64,000 nucleotides of DNA. It comes from Flavobacteriales bacterium (GTDB lineage: Bacteria > Bacteroidota > Bacteroidia > Flavobacteriales_F > PHOS-HE28). The notes below the pieces were generated by a model that did not search any database, was not told the origin of the DNA, and saw only the letters and a program-made list of their open reading frames with translations. The stretch's first letter is position 1. The number at the start of each line of letters is the position of its first letter. Shown one piece after another: positions 1 to 7,948 of the stretch. The stretch lies in assembly GCA_020635725.1 (NCBI GenBank), contig JACJZF010000012.1, forward strand, positions 9,209 through 73,208. The letters run 5' to 3'. Both the position numbers and the translations under genes were made by a program.

Positions 1-546
1 TGGGGGCTCAGCGCCGACCTGCAGACGCCTGGGCTCGAGACGCGCATCGCCATCCTGGAGAAGAAGATGTACGCCGAGGGCATCGACCTGCCGAAGGAGG
101 TGGTGGAATACCTCGCGTACAGCATCACCACGAACATCCGCGAATTGGAAGGCGCCATGATCAGCCTGATCGCGCAGAGCTCCCTGAACAAGAAGGCGGT
201 GAACCTGGAGCTCGCCAAGCAGATGATCGACAAGTTCGTGAAGAACACGGCGCGCGAGGTGTCGATCGACTACATCCAGAAGGTGGTGTGCGATTACTTC
301 GACCTGCCGATCGAGCTGCTCAAGAGCAAGACCCGCAAACGCGAGGTGGTGCAGGCCAGGCAGATCGCCATGTACTTCGCCAAGAAGATGACCAAGAGCT
401 CCCTGGCGAACATCGGCGCGCACTGCGGCGGCAAGGACCACGCGACCGTGCTGCACGCCTGCCGCACCGTGAACAACCTGCAGGAGACCGACAAGCAGTT
501 CCGCGGCTACCTCGAGGACCTCGAGAAGAAGCTGAGCCTGCACTGA
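1..546 (+). CDS. dnaA: Chromosomal replication initiator DnaA, C-terminal part (cut by window start)
   Basis: The reading frame is open from base 1, so the 5' part lies outside the window; 181 residues remain. They hold the end of the AAA+ lid region (YSITTNIRELEGAMISL) and all of domain IV, the helix-turn-helix that binds DnaA boxes. The domain IV signature is clear: SKTRKREVVQARQIAMYFAK followed by IGAHCGGKDHATVLHA. DnaA melts the replication origin. The gene is followed by a strong terminator. No origin-like AT-rich stretch or DnaA-box cluster is visible downstream, which is common in Bacteroidota, where dnaA and oriC are often apart. Confidence 0.97.
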   Translation, partial: WGLSADLQTPGLETRIAILEKKMYAEGIDLPKEVVEYLAYSITTNIRELEGAMISLIAQSSLNKKAVNLELAKQMIDKFVKNTAREVSIDYIQKVVCDYFDLPIELLKSKTRKREVVQARQIAMYFAKKMTKSSLANIGAHCGGKDHATVLHACRTVNNLQETDKQFRGYLEDLEKKLSLH

Positions 547-569
547 CCGGAAAACAGATCATTTGACGG

Positions 570-593
570 AAGGCCCCACTCGGGGCCTTCTTC
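570..593 (+). terminator. Rho-independent terminator after dnaA
   Basis: A perfect 8-bp stem, AAGGCCCC / GGGGCCTT, with the 4-nt loop ACTC, is followed by a short pyrimidine run (CTTCTTC). It starts 23 nt after the dnaA stop codon and ends before the phosphatase gene. Confidence 0.75.
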
Positions 594-612
594 ATGAACG
601 ACCTTCGCGGCC

Positions 613-1071
613 ATGCGCATCCTGCTCGTCTGTCTCGGGAACATCTGCCGATCGCCCATGGCCGAGGGCGTGCTCCGTCACCTCGCTGAAGAACGCGGCA
701 TCGCCATCGAGACCGACAGCGCCGGCACCGGCGACTATCATGTGGGCGAGGCGCCCGATGCACGCGCTCAGGCCGCGATGCTGCGCCGAGGGCTCGACAT
801 CTCGGATCTCCGCGCACGCCAGTTCGTTCAGGCGGACTTCGACCGCTTCGACCTCTTGCTCGCCATGGATGCCGAGAACCTGCGGAACATGCGCAGGCTC
901 GCGCCCTCGCCGGAACATGCGAGCAAGGCCATGCTGATCATGGAACATGCGCCCGCGCATGCGCTTCGCGAGGTGCCGGACCCTTACTTCGGCGGCGATG
1001 AGGGCTTCGATGCCGTGTACGACATGCTCACCCTCGCCTGCGGCAACCTGCTCGATCGTGTCCATGGCTGA
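613..1071 (+). CDS. Low-molecular-weight protein-tyrosine-phosphatase
   Basis: 152 residues, the usual size for this family. The P-loop CX5R motif is at the N terminus (VCLGNICRSPMAEG, residues 6-19), with Cys as nucleophile. The general-acid Asp lies in the DP motif near the C terminus (VPDPYFGG). Such cytoplasmic enzymes remove phosphate from phosphotyrosine and often regulate capsule export kinases, but nothing nearby identifies a substrate. The stop codon overlaps the start of the next gene by 8 nt, so the two are probably cotranscribed. Confidence 0.95.
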   Translation: MRILLVCLGNICRSPMAEGVLRHLAEERGIAIETDSAGTGDYHVGEAPDARAQAAMLRRGLDISDLRARQFVQADFDRFDLLLAMDAENLRNMRRLAPSPEHASKAMLIMEHAPAHALREVPDPYFGGDEGFDAVYDMLTLACGNLLDRVHG

Positions 1072-1786
1072 GCGCTCGGGCACGCTGCATCTCGTGCCCA
1101 CCTGGCTGGGCGATGCCGGCGGCATGGAGCAACTGCCCGCCGGGAACCTGGATGCGATCCGGCGCATCGACCTCTGGTTCTGCGAGAACGAGCGCAGCGC
1201 GCGGCGCGCGTTGCGGCGCATGGATTCCGACCTCGACCTCACGCGCCTCGAGCTTCATCGATTCGATAAGGATTCGACCCGCGCCGATGCCCTCGCGCTT
1301 TTGCGCGGAGTGGTCGATGGGCGCGATGCCGCGATCATCAGCGAGGCGGGCATGCCGGGCATCGCTGATCCCGGCGCGTTGCTGGTGGCGGCGGCGCATG
1401 AATCCGGAATTCCCGTGGTGCCATTGATCGGCCCGGTCTCGTTGATGCTCACGCTCGCCGCATCCGGGCTCAACGGGCAAGGCTTCACCTTCCATGGCTA
1501 CTTGCCGGTGAAGAGCGAGGAGCGGAAACGCGCCATCAAGCGGATCGAGTCGGATGCGATGCGGAGCGGCACCGCGCAGCTCATCATTGAGACCCCGTAC
1601 CGCAACGATGTTTTGCTGAACGACCTCTGCATGGCTTGCGCGCCGAGCACACTGCTTTGCATCGGCATCGACCTCACCCAGCCCGGAGGGTGGGCGCGCA
1701 CGATGAGCATGCGGCAGTGGAAGAGCGAGCGGCCGCCGTTGGGCAAGCGCCCGGCGGTATTCATCATCGGCTCGCCTCAGCGCTAG
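1064..1786 (+). CDS. SAM-dependent methyltransferase, RsmI/tetrapyrrole-methylase family
   Basis: 240 residues. The motif ISEAGMPGIADPGALLV matches the RsmI signature, and PLIGPVSLMLTLAASGLNGQGF matches the next conserved block, given here only to show the family: the key parts are PLIGP and FHGYLP. RsmI methylates the 2'-O of C1402 in 16S rRNA, but this is the short Bacteroidota form, so its exact target is not certain. The ATG at 1064 was chosen because it overlaps the phosphatase stop; frames further upstream are inside that gene. The gene converges on the DUF5723 gene with one base between them. Confidence 0.85.
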   Translation: MAERSGTLHLVPTWLGDAGGMEQLPAGNLDAIRRIDLWFCENERSARRALRRMDSDLDLTRLELHRFDKDSTRADALALLRGVVDGRDAAIISEAGMPGIADPGALLVAAAHESGIPVVPLIGPVSLMLTLAASGLNGQGFTFHGYLPVKSEERKRAIKRIESDAMRSGTAQLIIETPYRNDVLLNDLCMACAPSTLLCIGIDLTQPGGWARTMSMRQWKSERPPLGKRPAVFIIGSPQR

Positions 1787-1787
1787 C

Positions 1788-3224
1788 TCAATCGTTGGGC
1801 GTGGCGCACGGGATCATGTCCTTGCTGCCGGCGCGGTGCGATGCGGCAGTCTTGCGCTTGCCCTTGCAGAACGGGCTTCGAGAGATCATCCAGCGCACGC
1901 GCAGGTACACGTCGGCGCCATAGGCATCGCGGCTGCTGATGAAAGGCATGATATGGTCGGAGCCCAGCACGATGCCGTCGAATCGAAGCATGAAGCCGAT
2001 GCTCGGGCGCAGCAGGTCGTACTCATGCACCACCACGGGCAGCGCTGCCTCGAAATAGCGTGATTCGTAGCGCGGGGTGATCGCGATGGTGTTAGGCCTG
2101 CGCAAGCGCTCGCCGTGGCGCGCGCTGATCTGCTGCACCGCGGCGAATCCCACATACGCGTTGCCCACGAGATTGAGGTCGAACTGGACGGAGGCCGCCG
2201 TGGGCAGGCCGATGGATAGCGACGACGCCCGCGACCAGTTCGTGGAGGTCGCCAGCAGGCTGTCGATGTCATCCGCGGAATCCACCGGCACATGAGCGTA
2301 GTCGTCGATGGTGATGGCGCCGGAGGAGAAGCCGCCCGCTGTAGCCTGCTTGAAGCGCATGCCGCCCAGATCGATGAGCGAGGCGCCGAGCCGGTATCGG
2401 TAGCGCAAGGGCGCGCAACTCCCGGAGGAACGATGCGGGACATAACCATCCGCCTCATCGCGTGTACGTTCGTACGTGAATCCGATGTCGGCTCCGAGCC
2501 CGCCGCCCGCGTTCATCGCCGGCATGGCATATCCATAGGTCGCATCGGCGCTGTGGACCTGCAACAGGGCCGTATCCACCACGGTGTACGCCAACGGTCC
2601 CGCCTGCACCACGGCGCCCATGTGGGCCAGGTGGTACTTCAGCGTTGCGCCCGCGCTGATGAGGCTGAATCCCTCCGCTCGGAGGATGTGCGCATAACCG
2701 AGGCTGAGCTCGCTCCATGCGGCCGCCACGGCTTTGATGCCCGGCTCTTCGTACCGGACGCCGTGCTGCGGCTGATAGCCCAGGCCATGGAAGATGAAGT
2801 TGCCCAGTTCCGTGCTCACGCCGGAAGCGCTGACCATGGCACGCGCGCGAAGACCGGCGCCGAGGCTGCCCCTGCCCAGCGATAGGCTGAATGCCGGGCC
2901 CAGCGCATCGGCCTGAACGAAAGCGCGATGGTTCTGGCGCGCATCACGCAGCACCACCGCTCCTTCCACCTGCCCTGCAATGCCACTGTTCACCTCGCCC
3001 ACCAAGGGCTGCACGCGCTGCCCCCAAGCCACCAGGCTATTCCACGCGTGCACGTCGAGACCGAGCAGCCGGATGTCAGCGTAGGGCCATTGCCCGGCAG
3101 CGCGCGCGGGATTGAGGTAGAGGGCATCGGTGCCCGCGAAATTGCTGTGGGCGATGCCGTACCGCTCCTGCGCCGTCGAACGCGCGACGATGAACAGGAG
3201 AAGGATGGAGAGGATCGTTCGCAA
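1788..3224 (-). CDS. DUF5723 family outer-surface protein
   Basis: 478 residues. The N terminus RTILSILLLFIVARSTAQ is a good signal peptide and the mature start has the family signature (SNFAGTDALYLNPARAA). DUF5723 proteins are Bacteroidota-specific and have outer-membrane beta-barrel-like composition; their function is unknown. The start appears to be TTG at 3224: an in-frame stop lies four codons upstream and no ATG precedes the signal peptide. The gene follows the FKBP gene after a 25-nt gap that holds a perfect hairpin. Confidence 0.8.
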   Translation of the reverse strand: MRTILSILLLFIVARSTAQERYGIAHSNFAGTDALYLNPARAAGQWPYADIRLLGLDVHAWNSLVAWGQRVQPLVGEVNSGIAGQVEGAVVLRDARQNHRAFVQADALGPAFSLSLGRGSLGAGLRARAMVSASGVSTELGNFIFHGLGYQPQHGVRYEEPGIKAVAAAWSELSLGYAHILRAEGFSLISAGATLKYHLAHMGAVVQAGPLAYTVVDTALLQVHSADATYGYAMPAMNAGGGLGADIGFTYERTRDEADGYVPHRSSGSCAPLRYRYRLGASLIDLGGMRFKQATAGGFSSGAITIDDYAHVPVDSADDIDSLLATSTNWSRASSLSIGLPTAASVQFDLNLVGNAYVGFAAVQQISARHGERLRRPNTIAITPRYESRYFEAALPVVVHEYDLLRPSIGFMLRFDGIVLGSDHIMPFISSRDAYGADVYLRVRWMISRSPFCKGKRKTAASHRAGSKDMIPCATPND

Positions 3225-3227
3225 CGC

Positions 3228-3249
3228 GCGTTCCTACGAGAAGGAACGC
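3228..3249 (-). promoter_or_regulatory. Perfect hairpin between FKBP stop and DUF5723 start
   Basis: An 8-bp perfect inverted repeat, GCGTTCCT / AGGAACGC, with a 6-nt loop fills the space between two minus-strand genes and ends 3 nt before the TTG start of the DUF5723 gene. No T-run follows, so it is not a classical terminator. It could affect translation of the TTG-started gene or act as an mRNA-processing site; this is inference. Confidence 0.45.
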
Positions 3250-4116
3250 TCAATGGTTCGCCGTCGTGCGCTCCGCATCGATCAATGCCACGCGGTAGAG
3301 CACGGGACTGTGGGGCTCCAAGGTGCCGGGCACGCCGCGATCACCGAACGCCATCGCCGACGGGATGATGAACAGTCCCTCCTGCCCCGGGCGCAACAAG
3401 CTGGCGGCCACCTCGAGCCCCTTGATCACCTGATCGGAATCGCCGAAGCGCCAGGAGAACGTTGGGCGCTCATCGAAGGCCGTGCCCTCGATCAGCCGCT
3501 CACCAGCCCAGCTCACGGTCGCGCGATCGCCAGCATGCAGACGCGCGGTGTCACGCGCTGCTCCCGACATGCGGTAGAAGAGATCGCTTGTTCCCCATCG
3601 CTGCCAATCACGGCCATCCTCCGCGATCCAGCGCGCTATCACCTGTTGCTCGAATCGGATCGGATCAGACCGCTGCAATGCGCTCATCTCAGCGCTGATC
3701 ATGGCTGGTGTGCGCAATCGGATCAAGGCGATCTCCGCGCGCAGCATCACGGTATCCATGGCGGCGGGCACGGCGCCGAGGGAGATCTCCTTCCAAGGCC
3801 AGCGTCGCTGCGGGGCGATCACGCTCATGCTGTCGCCTTCGTGGATGCGTCGCAGCACAGGGGCCATGGCGCCTCGGCGCAGATCACGTGCGAGGTACCA
3901 ACGCTCGGTGCTGAGGAAGGAACCGGGATCCTCACCCAGGCGTGCCACGCGCACGCGCAGCAACACGCTGTCCTCATCGGATGGCGCGGCCTCGCCTTCA
4001 CCGAGCACATGGTGGCGCAGGAAGGTTTCATCATCGACCTGCTTGAATCCCGCATACGGCGAGCGTCCGCATGCGCAGAGCACCACCAAGGCCGCGAACC
4101 ACTTGCGTTCGTTCAT
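3250..4116 (-). CDS. FKBP-type peptidyl-prolyl isomerase-like lipoprotein
   Basis: 288 residues. A short hydrophobic N terminus ends in ALVVLCACGRS, a lipobox-like sequence. The C-terminal third resembles the FKBP fold (SLLRPGQEGLFIIPSAMAFG followed by LEPHSPVLYRVALID); the N-terminal half may hold a second, degenerate FKBP-like unit (LLRVRVARLGE to MSVIAP). It probably assists folding of envelope or exported proteins in the periplasm. The start overlaps the stop of the preceding FKBP gene (ATGA). Active-site conservation is weak, so isomerase activity is not certain. Confidence 0.75.
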   Translation of the reverse strand: MNERKWFAALVVLCACGRSPYAGFKQVDDETFLRHHVLGEGEAAPSDEDSVLLRVRVARLGEDPGSFLSTERWYLARDLRRGAMAPVLRRIHEGDSMSVIAPQRRWPWKEISLGAVPAAMDTVMLRAEIALIRLRTPAMISAEMSALQRSDPIRFEQQVIARWIAEDGRDWQRWGTSDLFYRMSGAARDTARLHAGDRATVSWAGERLIEGTAFDERPTFSWRFGDSDQVIKGLEVAASLLRPGQEGLFIIPSAMAFGDRGVPGTLEPHSPVLYRVALIDAERTTANH

Positions 4117-4628
4117 CGGCCGACGCGGACCACCCCGATACGATACACCACGGAACTGCGCGGCGGCACGCCTTGCAGGTCGCCGATCAACCCGTGCGCG
4201 CGGTAGCTGGGAATGACGATGATGGCGCTATCGCCGACAGACATGGTCTGGATCGCTTCATGCAACCCGCTCTCCACATCATCGTGCTCCACACGGAAGG
4301 ACTCTGGTCGGCCTTCACCCGTGGCATACACCGAATCGCCATTGAGCAGTTCAAGTCGGTAGTTCACGGCGACCACTTGCTCCGGGCGCACCGCGGTGCC
4401 GGGCTCATCGCGCAGCAGGAGCATGCGCACGCCCGTGCCGCTCGTGGTGGCGGCGATGGCGTGACGCTGCAGGTAGAGATCGATGTCCCGGTCCTCCAAT
4501 CTCATGGCGTCGCGGTTCTCCTTGATGAGGTCATCCTGAGTAGCAGGACGCGCGCCTCGGCTCCGCACCACGCCATCGCCACCGCAAGCGGCCATCGCAA
4601 TCAACAGTAGAAGCAGCGCGGGCTTCAT
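4113..4628 (-). CDS. gldI: GldI-like FKBP lipoprotein
   Basis: 171 residues with a lipoprotein signal (LLLLLIAMAACGGD) and one FKBP domain covering the C-terminal two thirds (VAVNYRLELLNGDSVYA, then MSVGDSAIIVIPSYRAHG). In gliding Flavobacteria, GldI is a lipoprotein peptidyl-prolyl isomerase needed for gliding/T9SS and is often encoded next to nrnA, as here. The symbol rests on domain type, lipobox and neighbourhood, not on a close sequence match. ATGA overlaps link it to nrnA upstream and to a second FKBP gene downstream. Confidence 0.7.
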   Translation of the reverse strand: MKPALLLLLIAMAACGGDGVVRSRGARPATQDDLIKENRDAMRLEDRDIDLYLQRHAIAATTSGTGVRMLLLRDEPGTAVRPEQVVAVNYRLELLNGDSVYATGEGRPESFRVEHDDVESGLHEAIQTMSVGDSAIIVIPSYRAHGLIGDLQGVPPRSSVVYRIGVVRVGR

Positions 4629-5650
4629 GTCGGATTCGCCAGCAGGAATTCAGGAAGCGCCTGCTTGAAGCGCTCCACCGTCTCACGCAGCCCTTCGTGC
4701 GATTGGCCGCCCGCGGCGTTGCGGTGACCGCCGCCATGGAAGTGCTCCTGTACCAGCACATCAACGGGCAGGTCGCCCTTGGAACGCAGGCTCACCTTCA
4801 CCAAATCGGAGCGCTCCATGAAGAAAGCCGCCAGGCGGATGCCTCGGATCGAGAGGCCGTAGTTGACGAAACCCTCGGTATCGCCCGGCTGGTAGTCGAA
4901 GCGCTTGAGGTCCTCGAGGCTGAGGGAGATGACCACGGTGGCCTGTTCGGGCAGCACCTCCATGCGTTCACTCAAGGTGAAGCCCAGGAGCTTCATCCGG
5001 CTGGCGCGGTTGTCATCCATGATGGCCTCGTGCACCCGCGTGAACGAAGCGCCTTGTTCCATGAGCCAGGCCGCCACGCGCATGGTGTGCGGGGTAGTGC
5101 TGCTGAAGCGGAAGGAGCCCGAATCCGTGACCAGTCCGGTGTAGAGGCAGGTGGCGGTCTCCGCGCCCATGAGCGATTCCCAACCGAGCGCGCGGATGAT
5201 GTCCACCACCATTTGACTGGTGGCGCAGGCGCGGGTGTCGGAGAAGGTGATGGCCGCGAAGTCCTCCGGCGACTGATGGTGATCGATCAGTATCCGGAAT
5301 GGGTGGGCGCGCAGCGCATCCTCCAGCGCACCCACGCGGTCCTGCCGGTTGAAGTCGAGGCAGAAGAGCAGATCGGCCTGCTCGATCGCGGCGACGGCCG
5401 CCTCCTTTCCGCGTTCGGGCGTGCGCAGGTCCTCCGCGCCCGGCATCCAACGCAGGAACGCAGGAGGCTGATTGGGCATCACCACCACGGCTTGGTGGCC
5501 GGCCGCGCGCAGCACGTGCATGAGGCCGAGCGCCGAGCCCATGGCGTCGCCGTCCGGGTTGTAATGCGCAACGATGGCGCAGCGCTTGGGCGTCGCCAAG
5601 GCCGTGCGCAGGAGCTCGATGGATTCAGGCGGCGCCGATGGGAATGACAT
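4625..5650 (-). CDS. nrnA: Bifunctional oligoribonuclease / PAP phosphatase, DHH family
   Basis: 341 residues. Motif I is VAHYNPDGDAMGSALG, motif II LDFNRQDRVG, the DHH motif LIDHHQSP, and the DHHA1 glycine motif GGGHRNAAGG lies near the C terminus. NrnA degrades 2-5-mer RNA and pAp in the cytoplasm using Mn2+. The ATG at 5650 was chosen over an in-frame site 8 codons upstream because it lies just after the hairpin and -7-like element. Its stop shares ATGA with the gldI-like gene. Confidence 0.93.
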   Translation of the reverse strand: MSFPSAPPESIELLRTALATPKRCAIVAHYNPDGDAMGSALGLMHVLRAAGHQAVVVMPNQPPAFLRWMPGAEDLRTPERGKEAAVAAIEQADLLFCLDFNRQDRVGALEDALRAHPFRILIDHHQSPEDFAAITFSDTRACATSQMVVDIIRALGWESLMGAETATCLYTGLVTDSGSFRFSSTTPHTMRVAAWLMEQGASFTRVHEAIMDDNRASRMKLLGFTLSERMEVLPEQATVVISLSLEDLKRFDYQPGDTEGFVNYGLSIRGIRLAAFFMERSDLVKVSLRSKGDLPVDVLVQEHFHGGGHRNAAGGQSHEGLRETVERFKQALPEFLLANPT

Positions 5651-5672
5651 GGGGCGGCAAGATAGCCGCCCC
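5651..5672 (-). promoter_or_regulatory. Palindrome around a -7-like element abutting nrnA start
   Basis: A perfect 8-bp inverted repeat, GGGGCGGC / GCCGCCCC, surrounds AAGATA (minus strand TATCTT). The minus-strand TATCTTGC resembles the Bacteroidota -7 element and lies 6 nt before the nrnA ATG. The palindrome could be an operator for a dimeric regulator, or the terminator stem of the upstream gene without a T-run. Confidence 0.5.
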
Positions 5673-5693
5673 ATTCACGCTTGTTGGCACCGT

Positions 5694-6236
5694 TCAGAAG
5701 CCCAGGCCGGGCGTGGGCATGTGCTCGATGAGGATGCCGACGCACCCGATATCGAGCTCCGCCTTCTTCCCCTTGCGCTCGGCGGCACCCGGGGCATTCA
5801 CCTCCACGGCGATGCGCTTGGTGGCGGTGCAGGAGAACTCGATCTCCTGTGCCATCTCGTGTTCGGTGTTGTCCCAGAGCACCTTCTCGGTCTCCTCGTA
5901 CCCGCGCTGGCCATTGGCATCGGGTTCGGCTTTGGGCACCCGCACCTTCTCCACCAGTCGGATCGCGAGCTCACCGCCCAGGATCTTCTCGTCATGGCAG
6001 ATGGAGATGCGGTAATCCTGGCCGCGGTACACGATGATGTTCAGCTCGGTCTCCTCGCCCACCTTCACCATGGCGCTTCGGCTCTGGCCATTCACGGTGA
6101 AGCGCGCATCGCCCGAGCGGTCGCAGTTGAACTTGTGGTAATCGGTGCAGCCGGTCTGGCCCAAGGCCTGGCCCGCGAGCGCCACGGCGGCGGCCATGGC
6201 GCAGGAATGTAGGATCGTACGCATGGCTGTTCTCAT
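5694..6236 (-). CDS. Conserved secreted protein of unknown function
   Basis: 180 residues. A signal peptide (ending AGQALGQ) is followed by a compact domain with several cysteines (TGCTDYHKFNCD, SICHDEK, FSCTATK, DIGCVG) and the block VGEETELNIIVYRGQDYRI. Similar small secreted proteins are common in Bacteroidota, but I cannot name a family. The start overlaps the stop of the upstream lipoprotein gene (ATGA at 6233-6236); a second ATG four codons in is also possible. Probably periplasmic or surface-exposed. Confidence 0.7.
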   Translation of the reverse strand: MRTAMRTILHSCAMAAAVALAGQALGQTGCTDYHKFNCDRSGDARFTVNGQSRSAMVKVGEETELNIIVYRGQDYRISICHDEKILGGELAIRLVEKVRVPKAEPDANGQRGYEETEKVLWDNTEHEMAQEIEFSCTATKRIAVEVNAPGAAERKGKKAELDIGCVGILIEHMPTPGLGF

Positions 6237-7114
6237 TGCACGTTGGCGTTCTCAGGCTTGGTCCATTCGGCGCGAAGGCGCTCGACCTCCGCGGCCAGCT
6301 CGTCGTATTTGTTGCCGGTCAGCTCCACGGTCACATCGTCGCCCAGCACCATGCGGCCCGAGCTCGATGCGCCTTGATGCGGTGCGCGTGTCACGTTCAG
6401 CTGATCGTAGATGTCGCGCAGCCCGATGAGCTGCGTGCGCACGGCGGCCACATCGGCCTGTTGCTCGTACGCCTCCATTAGACCGATGAGATGCTCCAAG
6501 GTCACTTTCTGCTCAGCCACGCGCGCCATCAATGCATCGCTCTGGCCGAAGGCCTCGATCTGCCGGATCACCAGGTGCATGCTCTCCACCCATCCGCCAG
6601 CCAGCACCAGTGCCAGCACGGGCCCCATGTCCTCCTGCTGCATGCGCTCGTAGGCGCGCTGGTAGGCCTCGTTGCTGATCAGCTCGAGGGAATCGCCGCG
6701 GGTCAGGTTCGATTCCAGCCGCACGAAGTCCGCATCGGTGAAGGCGGCGTTCAGTCCCAGGCCGTCGGCGAGCTTCTTCGATGCCAGGTAGTAGCGGGCC
6801 ACTTCCACGTTCAGCTTGAAGCTGCTCGCGTACACCAGGTCGGTGGCGTACACGCCAAAATTGATGGCGCGGCCGCGCAGGCTCGCGAAGCGCTCCGCAT
6901 TGGACGCCGGAGCGAGCAGGCGCTTATGGCCATCGCCGGCCAATTGGCGCACCAGGCCGAAGAGCTCGTTCGGCGTGGGCATCTGATAGAGGGACGACAC
7001 GGCGCCCTGTTCGCCGCCGATCACCAGGGTGCCCTGCCCTTCAGGCTCTTTGGGCGCGTCACCGCACGCCGCCAGCAGCAGCCCGGGGAGCAGGAGTAGC
7101 ATTCGATTTCGCAT
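6233..7114 (-). CDS. Conserved Bacteroidota lipoprotein, function unknown
   Basis: 293 residues from the ATG at 7114, chosen because it gives a lipoprotein signal (LLLLPGLLLAACGD). The mature part is alpha-helical and matches a conserved Bacteroidota lipoprotein that I recognise by its blocks MPTPNELFGLVRQLAG, RAINFGVYATDLVYASSF and LVLAGGWVESMHL, but which has no functional name. It is first in a two-gene unit with the small secreted protein. The divergent gene is ndk, 127 nt away. Confidence 0.75.
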   Translation of the reverse strand: MRNRMLLLLPGLLLAACGDAPKEPEGQGTLVIGGEQGAVSSLYQMPTPNELFGLVRQLAGDGHKRLLAPASNAERFASLRGRAINFGVYATDLVYASSFKLNVEVARYYLASKKLADGLGLNAAFTDADFVRLESNLTRGDSLELISNEAYQRAYERMQQEDMGPVLALVLAGGWVESMHLVIRQIEAFGQSDALMARVAEQKVTLEHLIGLMEAYEQQADVAAVRTQLIGLRDIYDQLNVTRAPHQGASSSGRMVLGDDVTVELTGNKYDELAAEVERLRAEWTKPENANVQ

Positions 7115-7210
7115 CGCGAGAGGTGGGGGATTTGCCTCCGCCGTGGCACGGGCCGAGCGGACGCACGAAGGAAGCCGCGGCTCACGGATGAAAGGAAGCC
7201 GCATCCCGAT

Positions 7211-7218
7211 TACTTTTG
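7211..7218 (+). promoter_or_regulatory. Promoter -7 element of ndk (TACTTTTG)
   Basis: TACTTTTG fits the Bacteroidota consensus TAnnTTTG exactly and ends 23 nt before the ndk ATG. No clear -33 element is seen. Confidence 0.6.
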
Positions 7219-7241
7219 CGCCGCTTTTTCAACATCCAAGC

Positions 7242-7661
7242 ATGGCAGGCAACAGGACATTCACGATGATCAAGCCCGAGGCGGTGGCCGCGGGCAACAT
7301 GGGCAAGATCCTGAACATGATCATCGACAACGGGTACAAGGTGATCGCGCTGAAGTACACCCGGCTCTCGCGTCAGGAGGCCGGCAGCTTCTACGCCGTG
7401 CACAAGGAGCGCCCCTTCTACGGCGAGCTGGTCGATTACATGGCCAGCGGTCCCATCGTGGCGGCGATCCTGGAGAAGGACAATGCCGTGCTGGGCTTCC
7501 GCGACCTCATCGGCGCCACGGATCCCGCTCAGGCGGCCGAGGGCACCATCCGCAAGCGCTTCGCGGAGAGCAAGGCGAAGAACGCCGTGCATGGCAGCGA
7601 CAGCGATGAGAACGCGGCCATCGAGGGCGCCTTCTTCTTCAGCGGCCGCGAGCAGTTCTAG
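7242..7661 (+). CDS. ndk: Nucleoside diphosphate kinase
   Basis: 139 residues, the typical length. TFTMIKPEAV at the start and the active-site block NAVHGSDSDENA (catalytic His) identify it. It transfers the gamma-phosphate from ATP to NDPs in the cytoplasm. It converges on the DUF721 gene with a 4-nt overlap of the two stop codons. Neighbours ndk, DUF721, recF and nrnA are a recurrent group in Flavobacteria. Confidence 0.97.
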   Translation: MAGNRTFTMIKPEAVAAGNMGKILNMIIDNGYKVIALKYTRLSRQEAGSFYAVHKERPFYGELVDYMASGPIVAAILEKDNAVLGFRDLIGATDPAQAAEGTIRKRFAESKAKNAVHGSDSDENAAIEGAFFFSGREQF

Positions 7662-7948
7662 AGGAGCACCACTTCCTGCACGACATCTCGCCCGGCGCGC
7701 TCATTGAGCCGCTGGGTGATGGTCTCGCGCATATAGGTGAGTTCCTGCCGCAGCGGGGCCGAATCCACGCGGATGAAGAGCTTGCCGCGCCGCAGGGTGA
7801 TGCCCGTGGTGTGGCGCGCGACCAGGCCGCCCGCCACCTCGTCCCACCACGAGGCGATGTCCAGCTCATCCATCTTCTCACGGATGCCGGCGCCGTCGAT
7901 CAGGTGCTTGATGGCCTCAGCCAGCGATTGTTCGTTCCTTCTCTTCAC
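7658..7948 (-). CDS. DUF721 (DciA-like) protein
   Basis: 96 residues from a GTG start at 7948. The single DUF721 domain has the blocks IASWWDEVAG, HTTGITLRRGKLFIRVDSAP and LRQELTYMRETITQRLN. DciA proteins load the replicative helicase in many bacteria; DUF721 proteins of Bacteroidota are related, but the role is inferred. The start lies inside recF (32-nt overlap), so it is probably cotranscribed and coupled with it. The next in-frame ATG would remove the first quarter of the domain, so GTG is preferred. Confidence 0.85.
   Translation of the reverse strand: MKRRNEQSLAEAIKHLIDGAGIREKMDELDIASWWDEVAGGLVARHTTGITLRRGKLFIRVDSAPLRQELTYMRETITQRLNERAGRDVVQEVVLL

Noticed and set aside
547..612. Replication origin next to dnaA
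   Set aside because: Only 66 nt, GC-rich, mostly a terminator; no DnaA-box cluster or AT-rich element.
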